Below the pieces are notes generated by a model that ran no database searches, had not been told where the DNA came from, and saw only the letters and a program-made list of their open reading frames with translations. Shown piece by piece: positions 53,853-61,653 of a DNA stretch of 64,000 nt (its first letter is position 1; every line of letters begins with the position of its first letter). Origin of the DNA: Porphyromonas sp. oral taxon 275 (lineage in GTDB: Bacteria > Bacteroidota > Bacteroidia > Bacteroidales > Porphyromonadaceae); contig NZ_CP072333.1 of the NCBI RefSeq assembly GCF_018127745.1, positions 1,240,001 to 1,304,000 of the forward strand. The letters are read 5' to 3'. Position numbers and translations under genes: made by a program.

Positions 53853-54641
53853 TTAGCCCATGCTGTAGGTGTGGACGCTCACGCCTTGGGCCGAGGGCAG
53901 ATAGTTGATGCCCCACCAGCACATCTGCAGTAGGATGAAGGAGATGACGAGCCCCCAGAGCGCGGTACGATGGTAGCGGTCAGCCCTCAGGCGCAGATGG
54001 ATGTAGGCCAGGTAGGCAAACCACGTGGCGGCCGCCCAAGTCTCCTTGGGGTCCCAAGCCCAGTAGTGCCCCCAGGCTTCCTTGGCCCACAGCGCGCCGA
54101 AGAGGATCCCGACGGTCATGAAGGCCCAGCCCACCTGCACGAGGTTGTCGCAGATATCGAGCTCATGCTCGGTGGCGGGCTTCTTCTTGAACCACAGCAG
54201 ATAGGCCGCCATGAGCGCTGCGGCACCGAGCACAGCGTAGGCGAACATATAGACGATGACGTGCGGGGCGAACCACGGGCTCTGCAGCGCAGGCATCAGC
54301 GTCTTGTTGTGGATATCGGGGTTCACGAGGTTGATCGTCGTGAAGACCCCAGCCAGCACCGTGCTGAAGGCTAGGATCCAGGGGTAGCGCCAACGGGAAT
54401 ACACGATGAGCCCTGCCGTGGGGAGGAAGAAGGCGTACCACAGACGCGTCTCCCCCATCGTGCGCAGCGGCGGACGCTCCAGCGAGAGCCACAGCCCGAG
54501 GATAAAGGCGAAGTAGACAGCTAGCCCAGCGAAGGTAAGGAGGTAGGTGGGAAGGGGACGCTTGTTCCAAGCCGTCCAAGCACCGCCCGCCCACAGCAGG
54601 AGGGCAGGGATGGCGAAGTATATGAAGGAATCCCAAGTCAT
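53853..54641 (-). CDS. ccsA: Cytochrome c maturation protein CcsA/ResC
   Basis: With ResB it exports heme and attaches it to apocytochromes c (system II). From ATG 54641 the protein has 262 residues and about eight membrane segments. The heme-handling WWD-like motif is seen as GHYWAWDPKETWAAATWFAYLAYIHLR (about 188-214), with conserved His residues in PHVIVYMFAYAVLG and in the final segment (GINYLPSAQGVSVHTY). The upstream 20 residues of the longer frame are not membrane-like, and MTWDSFIYF is the usual start. It follows ResB. Confidence 0.9.
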   Translation of the reverse strand: MTWDSFIYFAIPALLLWAGGAWTAWNKRPLPTYLLTFAGLAVYFAFILGLWLSLERPPLRTMGETRLWYAFFLPTAGLIVYSRWRYPWILAFSTVLAGVFTTINLVNPDIHNKTLMPALQSPWFAPHVIVYMFAYAVLGAAALMAAYLLWFKKKPATEHELDICDNLVQVGWAFMTVGILFGALWAKEAWGHYWAWDPKETWAAATWFAYLAYIHLRLRADRYHRTALWGLVISFILLQMCWWGINYLPSAQGVSVHTYSMG

Positions 54642-54762
54642 GGAGATCGTACTTAATGAGGTGAAGAGGAGAAGCGATCGAGGCATAGGACGCAGCGGCA
54701 CACGCTTGAAGCCATCCTAGGCGTGCAGCGTGCGGGGCAGGCCTTCGCTCAGCGAGGGAGCG

Positions 54763-55992
54763 CTAGCGCCGTTTCTGCGAGAAGATGAAGGTGAGCACAG
54801 CACCCGCTAGCAGCAGGAAGATCCCTACGTAGACAGCAGGCAGCCAGGGGTCCTTGACGAGCTCGAAGGTGCTGGTCTCGCTCCATCGGCCCATCGACTC
54901 ATCGTAGCTGAGCTGATAGATGCGCCAGCCGTCGACGGAGACGGGCTTATTGACCTCGACGGTAGCGACGATGTTCTTCTGCGACCTCGTATAGACATGG
55001 ATGCGGGAGGCGTAGCGCTCCGGCTCGCGGCGTGCCATCACAAGGCTCAGGTCCTTGGTCAGCTTGAGCTCCTGGAAGGGGAAGAGGTAGCTGCCGCAGG
55101 TGACCCAGCCTACCAGAGGCTTGCCCACAGCGCGATCGCCCTCCATGGGCTGCGCCTCCACCAGAAGCGCCGTGACGGCTCCAGACGAGCCCCAGCCGAC
55201 GTACTTGACGGTGTCGGAGGTGACGACGGGTGCTGCGAGCGGGAGGTTCTGACGCACGCGGATGCGCCACTTCAGGAGCTTGCCCTCGCGGAAGTGCTTA
55301 TCGACAAGGACGATCTCGGGATTTTTCGCAGGGATAGACTTCCCCGTCTTGCTATTGATGATGAGGAGCTTGGGCGGGTACTCGTCGATGGTGAACTTCT
55401 CCAGCTGGATCGCCAGCGGCAGCTCGAGGAAGCCCTGCTCGTGTGTGGCACGCCACTCGGGCATATCCATGCTGGCCGTCAGCTTGACGCGCTCCATGTC
55501 GGCACTCCCGAGGGTCGCAGCGACGATAGCGATGAAGACGCCTAGGTGCGACAGTAGGGAGGGCAGCTCTCTGAGACGAAAGTGAAGGATCTGCCGTATC
55601 GCGATGAGCCCTACGATACCCGTGAGGCGGCCATAGATGAGCACAAAGGGCCAGAAGGACAGCATACGCGTCAGCCCGATGGGATCGATGGCTCGCTCGT
55701 GAGGCGCTACCTGTCGGGTGAGCCCCATCGCCACGGTGAGCAGCGCCGCATAGACGAGCGTGGGAACGGCGGCCTCCGTCGTGAAGAAGAAGGAGAAGAG
55801 CCGTACGCGATGACGCAGCGCATAGATGAGGGCCAGGAAGGCGAGGTAGAGGACGAGGCAGATGGCATTGATCGGGAAGGCAAAGGCTGACCAGTCCAGA
55901 GGGCCGACGCTGTACTGTAGCGCCAGCCCCACGAGGATCAGCCCTGCACCGGTGACAAAGCCTTCCTTCATTTTCCAGAGTCTATTGAACAT
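54763..55992 (-). CDS. resB: Cytochrome c maturation protein ResB/Ccs1
   Basis: Partner of CcsA in system II cytochrome c assembly; it holds the apocytochrome and keeps its cysteines reduced. The 409-residue protein has four membrane segments in the first 170 residues and one at the C-terminus (VYVGIFLLLAGAVLTFIF). Between them lies a large periplasmic domain (about 175-375) with VEVNKPVSVDGWRIYQLSYDE, a family-typical block. It lies between nrfA and ccsA, the natural place for maturing NrfA and NrfH. Confidence 0.9.
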   Translation of the reverse strand: MFNRLWKMKEGFVTGAGLILVGLALQYSVGPLDWSAFAFPINAICLVLYLAFLALIYALRHRVRLFSFFFTTEAAVPTLVYAALLTVAMGLTRQVAPHERAIDPIGLTRMLSFWPFVLIYGRLTGIVGLIAIRQILHFRLRELPSLLSHLGVFIAIVAATLGSADMERVKLTASMDMPEWRATHEQGFLELPLAIQLEKFTIDEYPPKLLIINSKTGKSIPAKNPEIVLVDKHFREGKLLKWRIRVRQNLPLAAPVVTSDTVKYVGWGSSGAVTALLVEAQPMEGDRAVGKPLVGWVTCGSYLFPFQELKLTKDLSLVMARREPERYASRIHVYTRSQKNIVATVEVNKPVSVDGWRIYQLSYDESMGRWSETSTFELVKDPWLPAVYVGIFLLLAGAVLTFIFSQKRR

Positions 55993-56028
55993 AGGAGCGT
56001 GGGGAGAGAGGTTGGAGAGAGAGGAAGC

Positions 56029-56058
56029 GCGGCGGCAGACGATGAGGTCTGTCGCCGC
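56029..56058 (-). terminator. Terminator of nrfHA
   Basis: A 12-bp stem with one G-T mismatch (56029-56040 with 56047-56058), after the nrfA stop, followed by a pyrimidine run on the minus strand. Confidence 0.7.
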
Positions 56059-56104
56059 GTCGAAAAGGGATATGGGATGCGACTCTAGCCGAGGGCGGCT
56101 AGGT

Positions 56105-57592
56105 CTAGAGCTCGATGAGCTTGCCTTGCTGCTTAGCCGACTGGACCCACTTGGGGACTACCGTCTTGAGGAACTCAGCCTTATCAGCCTGCAGCTTCTT
56201 GCCGTCGAGGCCAATGTAGGCCCAGGCCTTTTCCTTGCTCGAGATATCAGGCATGGGGACGTCACCAGCGAAGCCGTGCTTAGCCAGTACCTTAGCGATG
56301 GCCAGTCGTGCCTCCTGTGCATAGCCGAGGCTCTGCCCAAGGATGCGCGTCACCTCCTGCGGTGCGTGGAAGGAAGCTCCGTGGCTAGCGACAGCAAAGT
56401 CCCAGCGCCACTGGCTCTTGCGGATAGCCTGCAGGGCATCCTTCATCTCAGGCTCGGTAGCGCCCTTGTCCCAAGCGTACTTAGCCTCGATATGCGCCTT
56501 CGCCAGTTCCTTCTCTACGCGGTTGCGTACGTCGTTGGCCATGCGCTGACGATCATACACGTTCCGTCGGAGGGTCTCTTCATCCTCACGGTGGCAGGTC
56601 TGACAGGTCTTGTCGATACGGGCCAGAGGACTGACGATCTGGTGGTCGGAGTACTTGACGCCACCCTCGCTCACGTAGGGCATATGGCAGTCAGCACAGG
56701 AGACGCCACGCTGTCCATGGATACCCATGCGCCAGAGCTCGTAGTCGGGGTGCTGGGCCTTGAGGATAGGGGCACGGGAGAGCTTGTGCGTGTAGTCGGA
56801 GTAGTTCATCTCGTCGTAGTACTTCTCTATATCCTCTACCGTGAAGCCCTTGTCCTGGGGGAAGGTGAGGTACTTGCCGTCACCCTTGAAGTAGTACTCG
56901 GTGTGGCACTGCGCGCAGACCAGTGAGCGCATGTCCTGGTGGGACTGCTTGGAGAGATCCTCCCCGCGGCGCTGGAAGGCCTCGTAGATAGCGGGGCGAG
57001 CGGGCTTGAGATTCATGGTGCGGGCATCATGACAGTCCGAGCAGCCGATGGTATTGACGATCTCATTACCCCACTGACTCCAGGGGGCCTTGTAGAACTC
57101 AGCGATGCCCTTCTCGCGCATCATACGGGGGACGTCGGGGCTCTTACAGGTCCAGCAGGTACCAGGCTGGATATCCTTATTACCATCCACCCCTGGGGAG
57201 CCCGTACGTAGGATCTCGGTCATATCCTCGATAGCGTGCTTGTGACCGCGGGGCGTGTTGTACTCCATAGCGAAGGAATAGCCAGCCCAGAGGACGACCA
57301 TCTCGGGGCGAGCGGCGAGCACATCGGCGCGCTGAGAGCCATTGAACTCACCCTGGTAGGTCGTGTCAGCAGTCCTCTTCCAGGACTGATATTCGCGTGG
57401 GAAGTCTTCGGCGAACTTCTCGTTCTGCGAGACGATCGAGTCCGTGAAGAGGTGCTTACGATTGTTGTAGATGCTCACTACCTCAGCGCGACGCTCCAGA
57501 AGCGAGGAGACGACGAGGCCAAGGATGAAGACTAGGACCATTGAGCCTCCGAATAGGAGCCATCCCTGCCAACGCTTTAGTTGTTGTGCCAT
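56105..57592 (-). CDS. nrfA: Ammonia-forming cytochrome c552 nitrite reductase
   Basis: Reduces nitrite to ammonium with six electrons in the periplasm. The 495-residue protein has an N-terminal signal anchor (11-31). The catalytic heme motif is CWTCK (146-150), with Lys as ligand, and four CxxCH hemes follow at 184-188, 226-230, 299-303 and 330-334. This is the five-heme NrfA pattern. It lies 57 bp after nrfH and is matured by the downstream ResB/CcsA. It allows detoxification or respiration of nitrite in the oral or mucosal niche. Confidence 0.97.
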   Translation of the reverse strand: MAQQLKRWQGWLLFGGSMVLVFILGLVVSSLLERRAEVVSIYNNRKHLFTDSIVSQNEKFAEDFPREYQSWKRTADTTYQGEFNGSQRADVLAARPEMVVLWAGYSFAMEYNTPRGHKHAIEDMTEILRTGSPGVDGNKDIQPGTCWTCKSPDVPRMMREKGIAEFYKAPWSQWGNEIVNTIGCSDCHDARTMNLKPARPAIYEAFQRRGEDLSKQSHQDMRSLVCAQCHTEYYFKGDGKYLTFPQDKGFTVEDIEKYYDEMNYSDYTHKLSRAPILKAQHPDYELWRMGIHGQRGVSCADCHMPYVSEGGVKYSDHQIVSPLARIDKTCQTCHREDEETLRRNVYDRQRMANDVRNRVEKELAKAHIEAKYAWDKGATEPEMKDALQAIRKSQWRWDFAVASHGASFHAPQEVTRILGQSLGYAQEARLAIAKVLAKHGFAGDVPMPDISSKEKAWAYIGLDGKKLQADKAEFLKTVVPKWVQSAKQQGKLIEL

Positions 57593-57648
57593 GATCTTGC
57601 GTGTCTTTGTTGTTTATACTGAGTGTTGTTCTTATGCAGTAAGGGCGC

Positions 57649-58233
57649 TTAGTTCACCATCTTCTGCAGCCAGTCAGGCACCGGCGTTTTGGGCAGCGGC
57701 ACCTGAGCTCCTGGAGTGGACGAAAGGGAATTCATCTTGCCGTGAGCAACGTCTCGGTGACAGTCCCAGCAAGCTTGACCGGCGCCGCACTTGACATCCA
57801 TGTAGGTGATGCGACCGGTGTTGACCAATTCGGTGTTAAGCGTAGCGTGGCAGCGTACGCAGTTCTCCATGATGACCTCCGCGCTCTCATCGATGGCGCG
57901 GATCGCCTGTCGCTCCTGTCGAGTGACAAACTTGTACACATGGTTCATCCCGTCCTTACCCTTGAAGTAGTACTTACGGAATACATTGTCGTGCGGTACG
58001 TGACAGTCGTTACACGTGGTATTGCGGGCATGAGCACCATGCATCCACGTAGCGTAGTAGGGGGCCATGATGTGGCAGTTGACACAGGCGGAGGGGTCGT
58101 CTCCTAGGTAGGTGTGGAACCTAAGCAAATAGAGGAAGAGCCCGATCAAGCCTACCACCACCCCGCCCACAAGCAGCAGGGCGACCTTCATGCGGCGCCC
58201 CAAGCGCGGTAAACGTTGTAGGAATCTGTTCAT
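57649..58233 (-). CDS. nrfH: NrfH, membrane tetraheme quinol dehydrogenase of nitrite reductase
   Basis: Passes electrons from menaquinol to NrfA. From ATG 58233 the protein has 194 residues: an N-terminal membrane helix (MKVALLLVGGVVVGLIGLFLYLL) and four heme motifs (CVNCH, CNDCH, CVRCH, CWDCH) as in the NapC/NrfH family. The frame extends to 58299, but the -7 box at 58266-58273 places the transcript start at about 58259, supporting the shorter start. It is the first gene of nrfHA. Confidence 0.95.
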   Translation of the reverse strand: MNRFLQRLPRLGRRMKVALLLVGGVVVGLIGLFLYLLRFHTYLGDDPSACVNCHIMAPYYATWMHGAHARNTTCNDCHVPHDNVFRKYYFKGKDGMNHVYKFVTRQERQAIRAIDESAEVIMENCVRCHATLNTELVNTGRITYMDVKCGAGQACWDCHRDVAHGKMNSLSSTPGAQVPLPKTPVPDWLQKMVN

Positions 58234-58265
58234 TACCCTGTATGGTCTAAGTGATAGTTGTACTC

Positions 58266-58273
58266 CAAATATA
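58266..58273 (-). promoter_or_regulatory. -7 box of nrfHA
   Basis: TATATTTG on the minus strand, matching TAnnTTTG; it gives a leader of about 25 bases. No clear FNR/HcpR-type palindrome was seen. Confidence 0.6.
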
Positions 58274-58640
58274 CACAACTTTTTATTCATTACGATCACG
58301 TACTACTTAGGTCGTAGCAAGGTCTATTTACGGACAAATTTTAAGAAGCCTCTGGACAGCTAGCTTACCCCTCTCTGGAGGAGCTGCAAGGCCCTTCCCA
58401 TCGTCTTTCCAGAAGTAGCCCGAGCGGCCTTCTAGACTAAGGCTCAAAAGCAGAGCCACAAGGCCAAGCTAAGCCACTGCTGGGCACGTGGCGAATTCTC
58501 CCTAAATTCGTGCTCGGAGCGGCGTGCCTCTCGACGAAGGGCCGCCAGCTCCGCAGCAAGGTGTACAAATAAAGGAAAGGAATGCAAGGACGCTAGGCTC
58601 AGGACTCAGCCAAGCCTCGTCCCAGTCACTCGAGGAACAC
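58274..58640. other. Intergenic region between nrfH and an unknown operon
   Basis: I see no dyad array here, unlike most long gaps in the window, and no confident promoter for the downstream gene. Confidence 0.5.
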
Positions 58641-59213
58641 ATGACGCAGCAAGCACAGCAGACATTCATCACCGCCGAGGTGCATCGGCGGCTATTGACG
58701 CCCCAGCTCTTCGACGCGATAGCAGGCCTCTGCTTCGCCGACGGGCGCTTCGAGGAGCTGCCGCTTATCACGAGGTACAGCAGCGTGGACTTGCTTAGGG
58801 ACTACTTCGACGGCGAGGAGCTATCGCGCTACCTGCTTTCCCTGGCCGAGGGCTTACTGCGCGACAGCCGGATCTACCACCGACGCTTGCTCCCACCGCA
58901 CGTCTACGATAGCCTCTTCAGCTGCCTGACCTTCGTAGACCTCGAGGAGGAATGGGAGGAGGTGGGCTTCTGCGTGCCACAGCTCTTCTTCAGTACGCTC
59001 CCCACGGTCAGCTACCTAGACAGCGCCGAGCGCCTCGGGCTGGAGGCGCAGCCTACCTTCGGACGAATCTATGCCCCCTGCCTGGCGGGGCAGGAGCGGC
59101 AGATCTACAGGACGAGAACAAGACAAGGCGGAGTGGAGACTGAGCGCATCTACCTGCTCGCCGCCGAGGAGCTGCTCGCAGACAAGCCACCCCACACAGA
59201 ACAAAGCCTATGA
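58641..59213 (+). CDS. Unknown protein (first of an overlapping pair)
   Basis: From ATG 58641 the protein has 190 residues; the frame extends to 58524, but MTQQAQQTFITAEVHRRL is a better start. It is soluble-looking and acidic, with no signal peptide or membrane segment. Segments such as SVDLLRDYFDGEELSRYLLSLAEGLL and LEEEWEEVGFCVPQLFFS are helical. I do not recognise a family. The stop overlaps the next ATG (ATGA), so the pair is coupled. Its C-terminus (LLAAEELLADKPPH) resembles the C-terminus of the next protein, hinting at a duplication or shared tail. Confidence 0.65.
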   Translation: MTQQAQQTFITAEVHRRLLTPQLFDAIAGLCFADGRFEELPLITRYSSVDLLRDYFDGEELSRYLLSLAEGLLRDSRIYHRRLLPPHVYDSLFSCLTFVDLEEEWEEVGFCVPQLFFSTLPTVSYLDSAERLGLEAQPTFGRIYAPCLAGQERQIYRTRTRQGGVETERIYLLAAEELLADKPPHTEQSL

Positions 59214-59941
59214 CAAGCCAAGGACAGCTCCTAATGAAGGGCGATAAACGAAGTCTAAAGAAGCTCCTTATCGAGCAGCTCGTGGATCTCATAGAGGCAG
59301 AGCTTAAGGCCAAGATCAGCACGCAGCTCGGGCGCAATGAGGTGAGCTTTAGGCTGCAGGAGGACGCGATAGAAGTCTTGCGGATGCGCTTCCTGACTGG
59401 GACGCACGTCCCTATGGGGGCGGCCTTAGCCTTCATCTTCCACATCAGCGTCACCCAGGGACGGATCGGCAGCCTCCTGAGGTCCTTACTCGATGAAGGG
59501 AACAAGCTACAGAGTGTCTATACCGAGCACTCCTCTAACCTCACCCGAAGGGCAGCATTCAGGAACTACGGCATAGTCTGCCTGTATCCTGGCGAGGATG
59601 CTCGCAGCCTTGCCCAGCTACTTCTCCCGCCACTTGTCAGGGACTTCATCTCCCCTGCGCTCGCCCTGCTCCGAGAAGAGGAGGTAGTCCTAAGCCAGGT
59701 AGTCGCCAAGCCAAGCGCCTATGCCTATCCCCTAGCGACGATCCTGATCCTCCTTTGGCTACAAGGGCGGCTGGATGATTACGAACAGCTGCTCTCTGCT
59801 TACCCTGACTTCAAGCCCAGTGATCGCGGACTCGTCCAGCGCCACCAAGTGCTCGAGCAGCTCCGCAGCTTAACGCGCCTGGAGGAGCTACTCGCAGACA
59901 AACCACACGACGATACGGCACTAGTCCAAATAGAATCATAA
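59210..59941 (+). CDS. Unknown protein (second of an overlapping pair)
   Basis: A 243-residue, mostly helical protein without a signal peptide. It has a basic N-terminus (MKGDKRSLKKLLIEQLVDLIEAELKAKI) and a hydrophobic stretch near 165-185 (SAYAYPLATILILLWLQG) that could be a buried helix. The end (LEELLADKPHDD) resembles that of the previous gene. The function is not known. Start and stop overlap its neighbours by four and one bases. A SUKH-type gene follows, so the cluster may be an orphan immunity or defence set, but this is only inference. Confidence 0.65.
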   Translation: MTSQGQLLMKGDKRSLKKLLIEQLVDLIEAELKAKISTQLGRNEVSFRLQEDAIEVLRMRFLTGTHVPMGAALAFIFHISVTQGRIGSLLRSLLDEGNKLQSVYTEHSSNLTRRAAFRNYGIVCLYPGEDARSLAQLLLPPLVRDFISPALALLREEEVVLSQVVAKPSAYAYPLATILILLWLQGRLDDYEQLLSAYPDFKPSDRGLVQRHQVLEQLRSLTRLEELLADKPHDDTALVQIES

Positions 59942-60003
59942 TGAAGGAGCAGCAAGCAGCCCACGCTGACAAGATCAAGGTCTCCCTCCTGCGCGAGCCG
60001 TAG
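59941..60003 (+). CDS. Possible 20-residue ORF coupled to the preceding gene
   Basis: ATG overlaps the previous stop (TAATG) and encodes MKEQQAAHADKIKVSLLREP. It may be a small peptide or a remnant of a longer gene; there is no support beyond the overlap. Confidence 0.25.
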   Translation: MKEQQAAHADKIKVSLLREP

Positions 60004-60045
60004 GGGTAAGCCCCCGCAATTCGCAAGACATATACACTATATATT

Positions 60046-60555
60046 ATGGGCAAGCAGCAAGGTAGTATTCGTCCAGCGAGCGAGCCCGCCCTATTCCACG
60101 GGGCGGAGTACGTCGTGGAGGCGCCGCTGAAGAGCGCGGAGGCCGTCGAAGCAGTATACTTGGGCGACTTCCCAGGTAAGGAGGCGCTCATCCACTTCTA
60201 TACTGAGGTGGGGGCGGGCTCCTTCCCAGACGGGGCGTGTGTCACTTCGGCTGAAGGCGAGGGCGAGGAAGCGCCCGAGTACGGGATGGAGGTCGAGCGC
60301 TTCTTCTCCCTAGAGGAGATCCCTGACTACCTAGCCGAATACCAGGAGTTCGGCGACTTCGAGACCTACTGCGCGGGCTATATCCCGATCGCGGGCGATG
60401 GCTTCGGGAATGACTTCTTCGTGAGTACCCGCACGGGGGAGGTCTTCTACCTAGACCACGAGTACGGCTTCGAGGAAGGGATCCTCAGGGTCGCAGGGAG
60501 CTTCGCCGAGTTCCTTTCCTCGATCTCCCCCCTTGAGCCAGGCACGGCTGACTAA
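60046..60555 (+). CDS. SMI1/KNR4 (SUKH)-family protein
   Basis: A 169-residue soluble acidic protein. The central block FFSLEEIPDYLAEYQEFGDFETYCAGYIPIAGDGFGNDFFVSTRTGEVFYLDHEYGFEEG (about 86-144) fits the SUKH fold, best known as immunity proteins to polymorphic toxins. No toxin gene is visible within the window. It is 105 bp after the unknown pair and may be independent. A terminator follows. Confidence 0.8.
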   Translation: MGKQQGSIRPASEPALFHGAEYVVEAPLKSAEAVEAVYLGDFPGKEALIHFYTEVGAGSFPDGACVTSAEGEGEEAPEYGMEVERFFSLEEIPDYLAEYQEFGDFETYCAGYIPIAGDGFGNDFFVSTRTGEVFYLDHEYGFEEGILRVAGSFAEFLSSISPLEPGTAD

Positions 60556-60615
60556 GGCCTAAGGGGCAAGCTCCGCCTCCCCACTCTGAGCACCGCGACC
60601 AGCAACCAAGACAGC

Positions 60616-60659
60616 AGCCCAGCCCTATGCCCAAGGATCCTCAGGCATAGGGCTGGGCT
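60616..60659 (+). terminator. Terminator of the SUKH gene
   Basis: A perfect 16-bp stem (60616-60631 with 60644-60659), followed by TCCTTATGG and then array H. Confidence 0.8.
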
Positions 60660-60662
60660 TCC

Positions 60663-60766
60663 TTATGGATATCAGTCAGCGCTCTGAGGGACGTCAGTCA
60701 GGAGTGTGAGGTACGCCCCTCAGCGGCTCCACGGATATCCCTCAGCGCGCCCAGCTACGCCCGTCA
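60663..60766. repeat. 22-bp dyad array H (5 units, promoter-proximal)
   Basis: Units start at 60663, 60685, 60707, 60729 and 60751, exactly 22 bp apart: TTATGG-ATAT-CAGTCA, TGAGGG-ACGT-CAGTCA, TGAGGT-ACGC-CCCTCA, CCACGG-ATAT-CCCTCA and CCAGCT-ACGC-CCGTCA. Orientation flips in the middle. The array ends only 33 bp before the -7 box of the GLPGLI gene. Confidence 0.85.
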
Positions 60767-60798
60767 CGAGCGCCGCACCGAGATCGGGAATGAATTAC

Positions 60799-60806
60799 TA
60801 CCTTTG
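60799..60806 (+). promoter_or_regulatory. -7 box of the GLPGLI gene
   Basis: TACCTTTG matches TAnnTTTG, 38 bp before ATG 60844. Confidence 0.6.
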
Positions 60807-60843
60807 AGCCAGGGAACTAACCTCTTCTATTAAGACCACCGCA

Positions 60844-61647
60844 ATGAAGATGAAGACACTAGGCCTGGCCCTCCTTGGCCTCCTCGGCAGCAGCACGCTC
60901 GCCGCTCGGGCACAGAGCTCGGACAGCATCGCCCACACGCTCCTGGTAGCGAACTACGACTACAGCTGTCGCAGTACCGACGCCCAGGGGAAGCAGCTCA
61001 CCATCAGCTACGGCCTCACGCTGCAGGTCGGCCAGGATCAGGCATGTACCCTCGGGCGCAAGCGCCACGACGGGGAGAAGGATCAGAGCGAGCAGCTGCT
61101 CTACGTCCCCACCACCTGGCAGAACTACCCCACAGGCCGCATGACCTCCCTCGAGACCGTACCCCCCTACCGCTACCTCACCGATGAGGCGATGCGCCCG
61201 CTCCGCTGGACGATGCTCACGGAGCGCGACTCGATCTGCGGGCACCTCTGTCAGAAGGCTACCGCCGAGTACGCGGGACGCAAGTGGACGGCTTGGTTCG
61301 CCGAGAGCCTCCCCACGCGCTTCGGCCCCTGGCGCCTGAGCGGGCTCCCTGGACTGATCCTGCGCGCCGTATCGGAGGACGGCATCCACCGCTTCGAATG
61401 CCTCGGCGTAGAGGCCGTGAAGGAAGCCATCAGCTACAGCGTGCCCGAGGGGGCGGTGAAGTGTCCACGGAGCAAGTTCGTCGCGCTACGCAACCGCCTC
61501 TTCGGTAACCCCAACTACCTCACCCAGCCCTACTACTATATCAAGCCCGAGGAGATCAGTAGCATGACCGTCGTGAAGGGCGCGATGATCCTCGGGGATG
61601 TACTGATCAACATGAAGCCTGCCAAGTTCCAGCCCCTAGACTACTAA
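60844..61647 (+). CDS. GLPGLI-family exported protein
   Basis: A 267-residue protein with a signal peptide (LALLGLLGSSTLAARAQ). The family-name motif is present as LSGLPGLILRAVSEDG (about 177-192), preceded by AWFAESLPTRFGPWRL. GLPGLI is a Bacteroidota family of unknown function, usually beside a large outer-membrane protein, as here. The next gene begins 6 bp downstream. Confidence 0.9.
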   Translation: MKMKTLGLALLGLLGSSTLAARAQSSDSIAHTLLVANYDYSCRSTDAQGKQLTISYGLTLQVGQDQACTLGRKRHDGEKDQSEQLLYVPTTWQNYPTGRMTSLETVPPYRYLTDEAMRPLRWTMLTERDSICGHLCQKATAEYAGRKWTAWFAESLPTRFGPWRLSGLPGLILRAVSEDGIHRFECLGVEAVKEAISYSVPEGAVKCPRSKFVALRNRLFGNPNYLTQPYYYIKPEEISSMTVVKGAMILGDVLINMKPAKFQPLDY

Positions 61648-61653
61648 GCGCGC

